A stretch of DNA of 16,144 nt from Roridomyces roridus (GCA_029378245.1 JARKIF010000470.1:1-16144); one strand, 5' to 3'. Counted from the first letter of the stretch, positions 1 to 9,949 are shown. Numbers and translations are program-made. Notes: generated by a model from the letters alone, not told the origin.

Positions 1-890
1 CCATATACACCCAGCATCAGTGTCATTCTACTGTGTTTGTCCCAGCTTGGCCACTACTCCCAAGTCCCAGAAAGGAAATTCTCCGGTTTTTCACTCATCC
101 TTTGTACACTGAGGGTGTCTGTATCATTTAAACCCCTCAGGATCTGCCTTGATGTTAGGCATGGTATAGGATGCTATTGGGTGCAGAGGAAGGCTTGAGC
201 CTGCCTATAATAGCCACACAAGCTGATCTTTTTTGAAACCATAATATCATGTCAAGATAGGTTTCCCAGTTTCCCTTCCTAAGTTCAGATTGGTAGGGGA
301 GGTACATACACACCATTGATACAATATGTCTTGCCTGAGAGTGATACTAAGGGCATTTCAGAGGCCATGATCTCCAAGCTGATGATGGTGTATGAGGCCA
401 GTCTCACACCACAGGCGTTGATCTCTTTATCCAAAAGGTATATTGGCATCATGGAGAGACTCTGGGGTAGGTTAATACTCTTACCTGGAAGACCAAGGCA
501 ATGTTTAACTCCAACATACCCATTTTCATGTTTGTGGCATTCCTCCTTATCCCTGGCCAAGGTACTCATACAACCAGGGTGGGGGACCATCCTGACGCTC
601 AAATATTAGTTTGAAGCCAGAATACTCATCAAGAGCACCTCAGAAAGCTGAGATGTGTACATGATCAAATTTGGATCATTCCTTTGATATTGATTCCAGG
701 GTGAGTTTCAGCTTCTGGGGATATGAGAAATGGATTCCCCTTCAAAATCTGGTCCAGAATATGTCTTCACTATCTCAGATTGACCCAGATTACATGTGGA
801 ATGGGGACCCGAGCAACTTGAGTAGCATTATGAACAGTGGTGTTCACGATTGAAAATGTTCAAATGTTCATAACTCAAAACCAAGGAGTC
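1..890. other. AT-richer stretch with no recognised gene
   Basis: This stretch is visibly richer in A and T than the rest of the window. The longest open frame is on the minus strand, 285-602 (105 codons); its translation has ordinary composition but matches no family I recognise, and I see no clear splice sites that would extend it. A 60-codon frame on the plus strand at 671-853 is equally unconvincing. It may be part of a decayed transposable element cut by the window edge; that is inference from composition and position only. Confidence 0.3.
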
Positions 891-1073
891 AATCCATACA
901 AAATTATATATATTCTGAAACACGCAACAGGATCGACGTAGAAGACAAGGCAGCGGACGACAAGATAATAAAAGCAAATGAGGGCAATAGAGTAAAGACA
1001 ATTTCAAAAGTCCGTGAACCAATTTCCGATGAACGATTTCCTCCCAGGTATGTGCCAAACATGGCTGAACACC

Positions 1074-1513
1074 ACAAAGAGTGACGGGGATGCAGTTAAT
1101 GGCGGGCGTTGTTCCACTCGGCATCGGGAGCGTCGCAAGTGACGGTGGTGCCGCCGCTGTAAGTTAATAATATCGAGTCAGCCCGAGCTTCGTGATTCGT
1201 GAGGGAGGAAGGAAACTAACCAGTTGTTGCCAATGACCGTGATGGGGGAGCAGCTCAAGCGACGGGGACGGTGAGTCCGTTGAGGTCGATGCCGAGGAGG
1301 GCGAGAACAGCGGACGCGGCCGAAGTATCGCTCGATTGGACGCTTTCGCAGCACTGGTCCGAGGTCGGCGGCGGGACCGAGGAGATCGTGGTAGTCCACG
1401 GGCTGGCGGCAGCAAGGGTCTGGGTGGAAATTAGTATTACAACACAGCTGTACGAGTAGTGGGACCCGTACAATGAGCACCGAGGTGACAACGATGGAGA
1501 GCTTGGAGAACAT
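1074..1513 (-). pseudogene. Broken class I-type hydrophobin copy
   Basis: This is the inverted paralogue of the intact hydrophobin at 10019-10460. The start codon (1511-1513), signal-peptide exon, first intron (GTACGG donor, CACCCAG acceptor) and second intron (TTACAG acceptor) are all still recognisable. It is disabled several times. A 1-nt deletion near 1255-1262 puts a TGA directly after the LTVPVA segment, before the third conserved cysteine. A net 2-nt deletion near 1095-1115 shifts the last exon, and the intact copy's terminal TGA reads TGT here (1074-1076). The second intron's donor reads GTTAGT instead of GTCAGT. The remaining protein segments still show the SDQCC and VTCDAP motifs of the intact copy. 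Its TATA box is also altered. Even if transcribed, it could yield only a truncated secreted fragment of about 70 residues. Confidence 0.88.
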
Positions 1514-1576
1514 GTCTGTTGAGAGCTTGAACGGTTGGTTGTGTTCGAGTGAGGATTGAGGCGACGGGTGTGGGTG

Positions 1577-1583
1577 GTTATAG
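1577..1583 (-). promoter_or_regulatory. Degenerate TATA box of the hydrophobin pseudogene
   Basis: On the minus strand the sequence reads CCTATAACC at the place where the intact copy has CCTATAAAAGCC, 60-70 bp upstream of the start codon. The flanking sequence (GTCTGAAACC before, CACACCCG after) is conserved, so the change is local to the TATA element. Loss of promoter strength is inferred. Confidence 0.55.
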
Positions 1584-2047
1584 GTTTCAGACCACGCGAG
1601 AGGCCCAAAGAGAGTCGTGATTTGCGTCGGAGATGAGCAGCATGACGACTTGCTTCAAAACAAGGAGTGGAGCCGTCCTGAAGAAAAAATGTCTAAGTTT
1701 TACGCATCTCCTGGTCCGCCGTGTTGTGCGAGGGACGCGGTCCCTCGATTGTCTCGGGCAGCGGGAAGGGTGGAGCAGTGGAGCGTGTGGCATGAATTCG
1801 ACGGCGATGAGCTCAGAGCTGTCGGGACTCGGAACTGAGGAATATAAAACAAGATCTTAGAGCGGCGATTTGGTTTCTCAACCGGGTAGTTTGAACCTGG
1901 AAGTGATTTTGAAATTGATGGGTTGGCAAAGTCTAAAGTTACTACAAGGCCTGCGGCGCAGGTTTGTTGAGCTATCCATGATGATGGCTGGCGACTACAC
2001 AGGAGAAAATCCACTCACAACTGCGCGGGGAACATGAATCGACTGAA

Positions 2048-2077
2048 GACCATATGGACTCTGTAAGTCATATGGTC
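2048..2077. promoter_or_regulatory. Palindromic CATATG element upstream of the hydrophobin pseudogene
   Basis: GACCATATG and its exact reverse complement CATATGGTC flank a 12-nt loop, about 540 bp upstream of the pseudogene start. The same element is in the other arm at 9450-9479 with a 10-bp perfect stem. It could be a hairpin or a paired binding site for a dimeric regulator; the function is unknown. Confidence 0.45.
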
Positions 2078-2429
2078 CCGAAGCAGTTAATCTCGGGATC
2101 ATGAGAAAAGAATTGAACAAAGGACCCGGATGGAGGCGCACTACGATTGTCACTCGGAACCGCAGGCGTCGACGTCAGTGGTACAGAGTTGTACACCTGT
2201 CATTCAGCCTGTCCGCGTTCAGCCACCAACAGAAATACCCGACAGATCCCAGAAACCAACCAGAACACCCGAATTTCTGAATATGACTCGCTCAGAAGAA
2301 CTCTCAGAACACTTCGTTGCTTTTTTGGGCGTATCTAGGCGTCGAAGCGTTCGGCGTTCAGAAAGTCCACCATGAGGCGCAAGAAGGTTTCAGAATCATA
2401 TGCATTGAGGTCACAACGGAGCGGGCAGG

Positions 2430-3634
2430 GCGCACGGGCAAGAGCAGCGGTGTTGCTGTGCGAATCGTGCAATACTTAATCAATTTGACCGGAACAAAAC
2501 AACAGATAGTAATTAAATTCCGTTAGCTCACACCTGCTCAAGGTCCCACTACTTAGCCACTCCCCCGCGCACACGATCACGGATCAGTGATCACGGAGTT
2601 GATGCCAGAACAATCTGGCATGCAATCTCTGTACAGAAAAAAAAACAGAGCGCCAGACAGAAGAATTGGTTCAAAATAGGAACGCTGCCCAGAGAGTGTA
2701 GAATAAGTAGGGACGGAAAAGAGCCGGCCACAAACCATCCCAGGTTGGATTCAGAGTCAGATTGCAAAAGGAGTGGTACAACCCTGGACCAACCACCTCC
2801 CTGGATTCGAACCAAGACCTTTCTGCTGACGTTTTGAACCGGCTAAATGACGACAGATGCGCTCCCTCCAGAGGTAGTGTCTTGTACATTATTGTGATAT
2901 CATTCTTGAATGACCGAGATCTGCCAGCGCGAAAACAGGCTTTTCCAAATGACCCGGGCTGCCTGCGTTCGAACCTTGATTTTTTGGCTGCTCGTGGATT
3001 CCAACCACGGCAGATTATCTCAAGCTGTCAGATGTCTAGGGAGGCGCACAGAGTGTAGAATTGGCCCAGAGAAGGCCGTGATCCCTCATCCAAGTACAAA
3101 CCCGAGTATGAGATCAGAGCTTGTGACTTTGATTATGACCCAGCCACCTCCCTGGATTCGAACAGCGAACCAAGACCTTCCACTGAACCTTCGAACAAGG
3201 TAGAGCTCCATGAGCCAGAAGTCGTGTCTCAGAATACCAACTCGAGGCTTGAAAAGCCGACATCGGACTGAACGAAGAAGGGTTAAGCTGGGAAATTAGA
3301 CCTGCGAAATGGCCTGTTTGGATTCGCAGAGCAAAAATGGAGGATGACTCCAGTCATTGATGGCCGGCCTGGGCTCGAACCCGAGGCTTTCGGCGAGGAA
3401 GAATCTCAGTATGCACTCCATACGCCAGAGGCTGTTAAATGGTATCCAACTTCTAGTGCAGTGGATGGGCGTAGTAAAGTCAAGAGGCCAAGGAAGGCAT
3501 GAATCTGACGGAATATCGAGACAGTGTCAAATAAATAAATATTCTTCACAGAACGATCGCAAGCAGATAATGTACGGAGCCTGTGGACATTCCTGCTATC
3601 ATGCATCTCCCCCTTCATCAACGCGGCTTCCGCT
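2430..3634. repeat. Decayed short repeats with tRNA-like B boxes
   Basis: No gene is supportable here. Two diverged copies of one unit can be seen: about 2675-2890 and about 3045-3240. Both contain AGAGTGTAGAAT, then about 100-130 bp later CCACCTCCCTGGATTCGAAC followed by CCAAGACCTT. On the minus strand the core reads GGTTCGAATCC in the first copy and GTTCGAATCC in the second, that is an RNA polymerase III B box or a close match to one. Further B-box-like strings on the minus strand lie at about 2963-2974 (GGTTCGAACGC) and 3368-3380 (GGGTTCGAGCCCAG). The pattern resembles worn tRNA-derived SINEs all lying in the same orientation. I could not fold any of them into an intact tRNA. Confidence 0.5.
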
Positions 3635-4440
3635 TCACCTCTCTCTCATCCTGATCCTGATCCTGATCCTCGGCATCGGTGGCCAACTCTTCCCCTGCAT
3701 CGGTTTCCCGACGCCTCTCGCAAACGGGCAAGTCCTCGCAACGCTATGAATCGACTCCAACGCACGACGAGATGCCGCCTCTCTAGGACTCTCACGAATG
3801 GACCGACGCTCGTTCTGAAGATCAACGCCGCTCTTGATAATCCGCATAGACGCAGACAGCAGGTCGAGGGGATCAAGCTGCCCCACAGACACGGTGGAGT
3901 TGGAGTTGGAGACGACGTCCGTGGTGGAGACTGTGCTCGTGTTGGACGAGGAGCTCGAGACCATGGTGGAAAAGTCGGATGTCGACGCGTTCAAGGCTGA
4001 CGGCTGGCCGGAGCCCAAGCCTTCGATCGCAAGCCTGGGGATGGTCACCTCGACGTCGACTGTGGCACGTGTGGCACACTTCACAGGCGAGCTAGGTCTA
4101 CACATATACACCCACCATCAGCACGCACTCAAGAAAAAAGCAATAAAGAAAGAGAGAGTGGCACGCACGGAGCTCTGGCCCCCTTCTCATTCTCCCCACG
4201 ATACTTGTCCGCAACCTCAGGTGCGACACTCAAAAGCGTATACGCCGCCTTGTTCTCCACCAGGTCCGGGTCGGTCGACAACCCATTGCGTTTGCGATGC
4301 TCGAGGTGAGCGACGGCGTGGGGAGCCGCGTAGCCGCAAAGCTCCAGCAGCCGCGTTTGGTTCATCGGAATGGGTGTCACTGAGGGTCTTACTCGGCGAC
4401 GGGGGAGTGGAACGGTAGGACGCGGTGGTTGTCCAGACAT
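3635..4440 (-). CDS. Unrecognised Ser/Thr-rich protein, two exons, 244 residues
   Basis: I do not recognise this family. Exon 1 is 4440-4169 and exon 2 is 4097-3635, separated by a 71-bp intron with donor GTGCGT and acceptor ATGTGTAG. The joined length of 735 nt closes exactly in frame with a TGA. The chosen start (MSGQPPRP) is preceded by CCAAC; an in-frame ATG at 4489-4491 would add 17 residues. The N-terminal third is mixed and charged (around LLELCGYAAPHAV and a VAPEVADKYRG helix). The middle, roughly residues 130-165, is a Ser/Thr/Asn/Val-rich low-complexity stretch that is probably disordered. After it comes a predicted helical segment (LDPLDLLSASMRIIKSG) and a basic region ending in Arg-Ile repeats encoded by a microsatellite. 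No signal peptide or membrane segment is visible. It lies 156 bp downstream of the USP-like gene on the same strand, so its promoter must sit in that short gap. Confidence 0.6.
3649..3670. repeat. Hexanucleotide microsatellite (TCCTGA), about 3.7 copies
   Basis: Three full and one partial TCCTGA units lie inside the last codons of the minus-strand gene 3635-4440, where they encode alternating Ile and Arg. Slippage here would change the length of the basic C-terminal tail in steps of two residues. Confidence 0.85.
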
Positions 4441-4596
4441 GTTGGGTGGTTGTCGAAAGAAGAGAGTGAGAATGGCACGTACGGCAATCACGAGACAAGC
4501 TGGTTTGGGGTCGCTTCAGAATCAATTGTTCTCAGTTTCCACAAACGGTGGCACGGAAAAAGAACAATGGCACATGCATTCAAAAAATCAGCCTAC

Positions 4597-6797
4597 CTAC
4601 CTACTCTTCCTGCGTCCCCTATCTTCCTCATCCGCCCTCTGCGACCGCCCGCGCTCACCCTCCGACTCTGCCCTCACAGCCTTCTCACCTTCCGCCTCTA
4701 CTTCCGCTTGCCTCAACCTGGCCTCCGATACCTTGACATCATTCTGCCAACACAGAATTCAGATCGCACAAAAAAAAAAGAAGAGGAAATGACGCACGAT
4801 GAGGAGCGGAGGCCACGCCCCCACTGCCCGCTCTTCCTCCTCACTCACGCGACGACTGTATATCAGCAGATACGGCCCTGCGCCAAAGTGCACCCCCGCG
4901 GGGTCAGTCAAGACAAGGTCTTCAGGAACCTGCGACAACGTGAGTGATTGAATTCAAGTTGGGAACCTTTCACTCACCTCAGAGACCATATAATCCATGG
5001 TCTTCCACCACGAAGTGCCGCGGCGGACGTACGAGTAGATACCCCGGCGACCTGGGAGTCCGGTATGTATGAGCACCGCGCGGAGGTCGTACGGGTGGTT
5101 CTGCAGCTCCTTGTTCTCCACAACCGCATCAAGCTCAGCTTGCAGCTCAACGAGTTTGCGGTCGCTTTCTAAAACACAAATAAATCACAAGAAAAAGGAT
5201 ATGATACCACGCACCTTCAACCTCCTTCTCAAGCTTCGTTAGCTTCTCCTTCAACTTGCCCGCCATCCGGTCCAACATGGCCGCCCTAGCCGCATCCTCC
5301 CGCCCATCAGCGATACTCTCATAATACTCAATCGCCCCACGCATCTCCTCAAACGTATTCATCCCCTCGAACCGCGTCAAAGCCGCCTTCCTCTCCACAA
5401 GCAGCTCAATCTCCTTCTGCACCTCCCTCCTCTCCAACCTCCTCTCATTCGCCAAATCAAGATTCTCAAGCAAAAACTCGTCGAGGAAGATCGTCTTGGG
5501 GTACACCAGCTGCTCGGCGCCGCCCGAAACTGAATACGCCGGCGAGATCTCAAAGGTGAAGACCGTAGAGGGCTGCATGATGAGCGAATGACTCGAGGAG
5601 CCGTCGTCTTTGTACGTGTTGAGCGTATGGGTGAGGCGTGCGATGAGGGAAGGTGCTCCGGGGCCGTCGACCGAGATGGAAACGTTGTGAGACGAGTCTG
5701 ATCCACGTGTCACAGGCGGGCCCGTCGGCGGCTGGTAGACTTCGCAGTGGGTGAAGCGGAAGAGGGGTTGAGAGGACCTGGGTCGTGTTAGCAGGATACA
5801 TTGGAACTGGAATCACCACGCACGCATTTGGCTCTCCAGCTTGAGAGTCGAGCTCGAGCTGCAGCTCGTTTACTACCGTGTCGAGGAACACTGTAGTACG
5901 TCAGATGTCTGCAAAAAAAGCACGGTAACTGGGACCGACTTTTGGAAAGCACGTTGGCCGAGTCGACTCGGGTCAACGGGGGAGCAGACCAAGACAACAG
6001 CGTCTGCTCTTCAATGACGAAACTGAGGGTCCCATAGTCGAGCGTCGCATACAGCTCGAGCAAATTGAAGATGGCCCATTCCCGTCTGTCTCTCGGAATT
6101 CCCTCGTCGACGTGGGTAAGGTGGAACTGTGCGAGACGATGGCGGACTTGGGGGACGTGGAAAAGCGCGTGGAGGACCAGGGCCGCGTATGCCCGTTCTG
6201 GCTTGTCTGAGCGGATGGCCATGGGGCTGGACAGACAGACTCAGGCGTTGCCGATGACGAGGATAAGTACACGCACCAGTCTCCTTCCCTGTCCTTCATC
6301 TCCTCGTTCGGAATGGCGTCCGACTCTGCGGTAAAAGTCTCGTAGCTCGTCTGCATGGCCTTGTTCAGCTCGTCGTCACGATCGTCCATCTTGACATCCG
6401 TGCGGACCATCTGCCACTTGGGATCGGGCGAGCGGGTCGTCGCTCGGAAGCGCTGAGTATGCTGAGGCTCGTCGTCGCCCGTGAGGTCGATGACGGGATT
6501 GCCACTCCCATCGCCACCCGAGGTGCTGCCGGGGAAAAGGTGGCTGTAAGTCTCCTTGAAGCTGGCCAGCGTAGCGTCCTCGTCTTCGTTCTCCCTCCCG
6601 CTAAGTAAGGCATCCGCGGCCTTGGGCAAGTCGTTGTTATGCTTGCGTAGAACTTTGAGTGCGACCTCCAAGGTGACGCCGTTGGCCACGAGGTCCCGGA
6701 GCGTCTCTGCATCGCGCCTCTCGAGGTCACTGACCCACTGCTGCGCCTCCTGTGGCTCCAGCGGCTCCCTTTCAGAATCTCCGGGCATTTGGACCAT
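4597..6797 (-). CDS. UBA-SIM-UIM-USP protein, USP25/28-like, probably catalytically dead
   Basis: Seven exons splice to 635 residues: 6797-6277, 6226-5940, 5890-5824, 5777-5215, 5168-4978, 4929-4798 and 4743-4597. All introns are GT-AG and 46-54 bp, and the total of 1908 nt closes on TAG. In order, the protein shows a UBA-like helix bundle (about 29-66), a SUMO-interaction motif VIDLTGDDE (102-110), a UIM DDELNKAMQTSYE (141-153), then a USP fold. The USP fold starts around LVLHALFHVPQVR (190-202), carries a long coiled-coil insertion (about 390-500), and ends with a His-box region YDLRAVLIHTG and PYLLIYSR. This order matches the USP25/28 family, including the coiled-coil inserted in the catalytic domain. 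By motif alignment the catalytic Cys is Ala186 and the catalytic His is Gly522, so hydrolysis is unlikely; binding of ubiquitin or SUMO conjugates is inferred. The C-terminal 70 residues are charged and probably disordered. The frame stays open upstream of 6797 to a possible acceptor near 6833, so an extra 5' exon cannot be excluded. The last intron (4744-4797) is supported by the strongly coding-like exon after it. Confidence 0.85.
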
Positions 6798-7090
6798 ATG
6801 GCGGCGTTGTGGGGTGAGATCGTCGAGGGCACTGGGCGGGCAGGAGGGAAGGATTGGTCAGCTTTTGATCCGCGGAGTGGACTCTCGCTGGGTATATGTA
6901 TTCATGCACTCAAGGCGTCCATGGCACTACATTAAATTTCGGGCAAGCATCGCCCATGACCGGTGACCTCAAACCACCCACTCCCTGACAGTTGTAGTGC
7001 CCGACCCCGGACTCGCTGAGGCATCGCATAAATTTTCGGCGTGCATAGAAAAGTCAAGGTACACGCACTACGGGTCCCAGCCATTCATCC
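6798..7090. other. Intergenic region upstream of the USP-like gene
   Basis: This should hold the promoter and 5' UTR of the minus-strand USP-like gene. I see no convincing TATA box. A possible 3' splice site (CCGCCCAG on the minus strand) at about 6833 would open into the reading frame of the gene's first exon, so an upstream exon may lie here. Confidence 0.35.
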
Positions 7091-7283
7091 TCATGGGAAC
7101 CTCCAGCTACGCTGACGTCTCCGTTCAGGCTCCGGTGATGTAGCATTCGGGGCGGGGGTGGCGGCCACAAGGGACTGTAATTATCGTTAGTCCGAAATTG
7201 AGAGTCGAGACGCGTGGAGGAAGACGTACTAAGGAGAAGGACGCGCGTACAGCGAGCCACGGAATGGGATTCGATTCCAACAT
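7091..7283 (-). CDS. Doubtful small two-exon ORF, 45 residues
   Basis: The start codon is at 7281-7283. Exon 1 (7283-7230) encodes MLESNPIPWLAVRASFSL. Exon 2 (7174-7091) encodes a Pro/Ala- then Arg-rich tail ending in TGA. The 55-bp intron between them has a good donor (GTACGT), a strong branch-point-like string GACTAAC and the acceptor ATTACAG, which is the main reason to list it. I recognise no family. It could be a remnant exon pair of a larger decayed gene, a 5' exon of something else, or a chance ORF around a fossil intron. Confidence 0.25.
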
Positions 7284-7289
7284 GATGAT

Positions 7290-9091
7290 TGGCTGAATGA
7301 AGTTGGGCGGGCAGAGGGCCAAAGGGTGACCAGAGGACTTTTAAACGACGACACAAACCCGTGCGGTTGTCGAGATCAAGCGCCGGTGGAGCAGCAGTGG
7401 AGCGCAACGAAAGTCCTTCGGCCGTACACGCGTTGCAGGACCCTCCCTTTGTAATGGAGTGGGCTTATTCACAAGGACGAGAATTCGAGAACCGAAGCGC
7501 AGAATTAATTAAATTTACAGGGTCCTTCCTGAACGAGAGAAACACCCGGAGACCGCCAGGTGTCAGAGATCACCGCCCAGGGTTATGCGTGCATGCGAAG
7601 CGAAGCGGAGGAAACCAAGTGACTGTACATGTAAATATATCCTGTCTTGAGAGTGATCCCTAACAAGACGTCAGTCAGGAAAGGCTAAGTCATTGGGCGC
7701 TGTGAGGCATGAGAATCTCCCAAACAAGATCGAGGTGAGGATCCTCCACCTTGGCGCAAAACAAGCCCCAATGCACCCGGGTCAGGCAGAGTTCATCGAT
7801 CGTTGTATGGAGCAAGGGTGTGAAGAAGACATCGCCGTCGGTCGGTGCGTCCCGCAAGGTGTGGTTCTGGTCTAGACCTCGGTAAGGAAAATTCACAAGG
7901 AGGTGTAAATTTATCGTTTATTGACTGCGCGCCGAGGAAGAATGTTTTGTCCGCGCGTGTGTTTTAATTGATTGAAAAGAAAATTGATCCTCATCCTAGG
8001 CCGACTACAGAGTCGGAGGATTCGTCCCACACGCCAATTGGATAGGGAGTATATCAAATGCCGGCCGAGCAGAGCAAGAGAAAGAGTGAAATAGGGCCGA
8101 GGGTATTCTTGCAATCTTCCTAGTAGGGATGATTCCTCCACAGGTGAGACGAGGATATGGTTTGAGAGCGATTGTCCACTGGCAGGAGATGCCGCGCCAT
8201 GAGGTCTGAGAATCTCCTATCTGTCCTGAATTCCCCGTGGTCCGTCAGAGTAAGGTAAAAATCCAGCCGCATTACGGTAACCAACGCAGCAAACGAGAAA
8301 AGCAGGTGAGAGCCGGCCTAACTCTAAGCCACTGCGTCACAATTGTTCCGACGACGCCGAGGAGCATGGTACTTCATGAAGCCTTCGAATTCGAAGCAAC
8401 TAATCAGAGCGAGGCGAGGAGTCTTGCGGTCAGCTGGACTTCGGCAAGCGTGCATGGTGAGGGGAAGAAGAAAGCCGCGTTGCTCACATAAGCATGCGCC
8501 GCCACACAATGATCTGATGGCTGATATCACGGCTTATATAAGGTTTGAGCGACACTTGAAATTCCTGGGCATGGAAGGAAGGACAGCCTGAATGAAGTCC
8601 TATCCGACCGGAAGAACTGGCATTGTCGACTCCGACAGTATGATGTGTGCCGCAGTGGATCAAATCAACAGAGTTCAAGGTTTAATCCGGAATTCCGAGT
8701 CACCGTGACCTTCTTCTACAAACAGATATGGATTTTCCATGTGCGCAGGGCGCCACTGATTTTTTGGGATCCCAGGAGAAAATGTGAGCTGACGGAATCT
8801 ACTTGGTGGGAATCAAATGGGAATTTAGGCTTGTTTCTGGCGATCGAAAGCGCGTCAAGGTGGGTCTCGGACGACACAACAAAACCGCCGCCCTTGCCCG
8901 CACGCGCTGTGAGCCTCCATATTCAAGGATCTAAGATCCAGGCACATCATCCTGTCCTGGAAGATTTGTATTTATCTGGCAAGTTTGACATAACAACAGC
9001 ATGAATGTTGGACCGCACAGTCCCCGCGGACATTCTCATGTTCAAACTATGTACACGAGGCAGAAAGAAACGTGTATCCGCGCCACCACCA
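7290..9091. other. 1.8-kb stretch without a supportable gene
   Basis: I find no gene here that I can defend. The longest frame, on the plus strand at 8645-9004 (119 codons), resembles no family and its codon use looks random. Shorter frames on both strands overlap one another. A small inverted repeat, AGGACCCT near 7437 and AGGGTCCT near 7528, is too short to define an element. The stretch may be worn-down transposon sequence, but nothing diagnostic is visible. Confidence 0.4.
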
Positions 9092-9429
9092 GCTCCGTTG
9101 TGACCTCAATGCAATGTGCATATGGAACCTCCCTTCAGTTCGTAGATATTACTCGCCCTTCATGGCGGACTTTCTGAACGCCGAACGCTTCGACGCCTAG
9201 AGACGCCCAAAAATGCAACGAACAGCGTGTTCTGAAGTACCGTCTCTTCTGAGCGACGTCATATTCGGAAATTCGGGCGTTTCTGGGATGTTTCGGGGAA
9301 TCTCTGTTGGTGGCTGAGCGGACAGGTTGACAGCTGTACCGGTACGACTGACGTCGACGCCTGCGGTTCCGAGTGACAATCTGTAGTGCGCCTCCATCCG
9401 GGGCCTTTGTTCAATTCTTTTCTCATGAT

Positions 9430-9479
9430 CCCGAGATTAACTGCCTCGGGACCATATGACTTACAGAGTTCATATGGTC
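9430..9479. promoter_or_regulatory. Two adjacent palindromes upstream of the intact hydrophobin
   Basis: CCCGAG and CTCGGG (9430-9435 and 9445-9450) form one inverted repeat. GACCATATGA and TCATATGGTC (9450-9459 and 9470-9479) form a second one with a 10-nt loop; the two share base 9450. The second is conserved in the pseudogene arm (one base shorter), while the first has one change there (CCCGAA). They lie about 540 bp upstream of the start codon. Palindromic CCG...CGG spacing recalls binuclear zinc-cluster sites, and CATATG fits an E-box, but no regulator can be assigned. Confidence 0.45.
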
Positions 9480-9949
9480 TTCAGTGGATTAATGTTCCCC
9501 GCGCAGTTGTGAGTGGATTTTTTCCTGTGTAGTCGCCAGCCATCATCATGGATAGCTCAACAAACCCGCGCCGCAGGCCTTGTAGTAGCTTTAGACTTTG
9601 CCAACCCATCAATTTCAAATCACTTCCAGGTTCAAAACTACCCGATTGGGAAACCAAATCGCCGCTCTAAGATCTTGTTTATATTCCTCAGTTCCGAGTC
9701 CCGACAGCTCTGAGCTCATCGCCGTCGAATTCATGCCACAGCGCTCCACTGCTCCACCCTTCCCGACTGCCCGGAGACAATCGAGGGACCGCGTCCCTCG
9801 CACAACACGGCGGACCAGGTGAGATGCGTAAAACTCAGACATTTTTTCTTCGGGACGGCTCCACTCCTTGTTTTGAAGCAATTCGTCATGCTACTCATCT
9901 CCTGACGCAACCTCACGACTCTCTTTGGGCCTCCGCGTCGTCTGAAACC

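Larger units (their letters stand above)
893..2422. repeat. Left arm of a 1.5-kb imperfect inverted repeat carrying a hydrophobin copy
   Basis: Read on the minus strand, this arm matches 9092-10640 on the plus strand over its whole length, with scattered substitutions and small indels. It contains about 900 bp of upstream sequence, the hydrophobin body with both introns, and about 180 bp of 3' sequence. The outer edge is marked by the shared string around 2403-2422 (GCTCCGTTGTGACCTCAATG on the minus strand). The other edge fades near 893, after a shared block around TCTTCTACGTCGATCCTGTT. Open frames inside the arm other than the hydrophobin are not conserved between the arms and are not treated as genes. 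Confidence 0.9.

Noticed and set aside
1271..1459. Plus-strand open frame inside the left arm
   Set aside because: It is antisense to the hydrophobin pseudogene and is not conserved as a frame in the other arm.
2130..2375. Plus-strand 81-codon frame in the left arm
   Set aside because: The corresponding right-arm sequence has several indels that break the frame, as expected for non-coding upstream DNA.
3363..3435. tRNA gene on the minus strand suggested by GGGTTCGAGCCCAG
   Set aside because: The T arm has a mismatch, and no 5' acceptor strand complementary to CCGGCCA lies about 70 nt upstream; at best a tRNA-derived fossil.
5377..5706. Arg/Ser-rich minus-strand frame
   Set aside because: Shadow frame of exon 4 of the USP-like gene, whose own frame has clear coiled-coil coding character.
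7437..7535. Possible MITE bounded by AGGACCCT and AGGGTCCT
   Set aside because: The inverted ends are only 8 bp and no target-site duplication flanks them.
8645..9004. 119-codon plus-strand frame
   Set aside because: No family resemblance, no supporting splice sites and no signs of coding composition.
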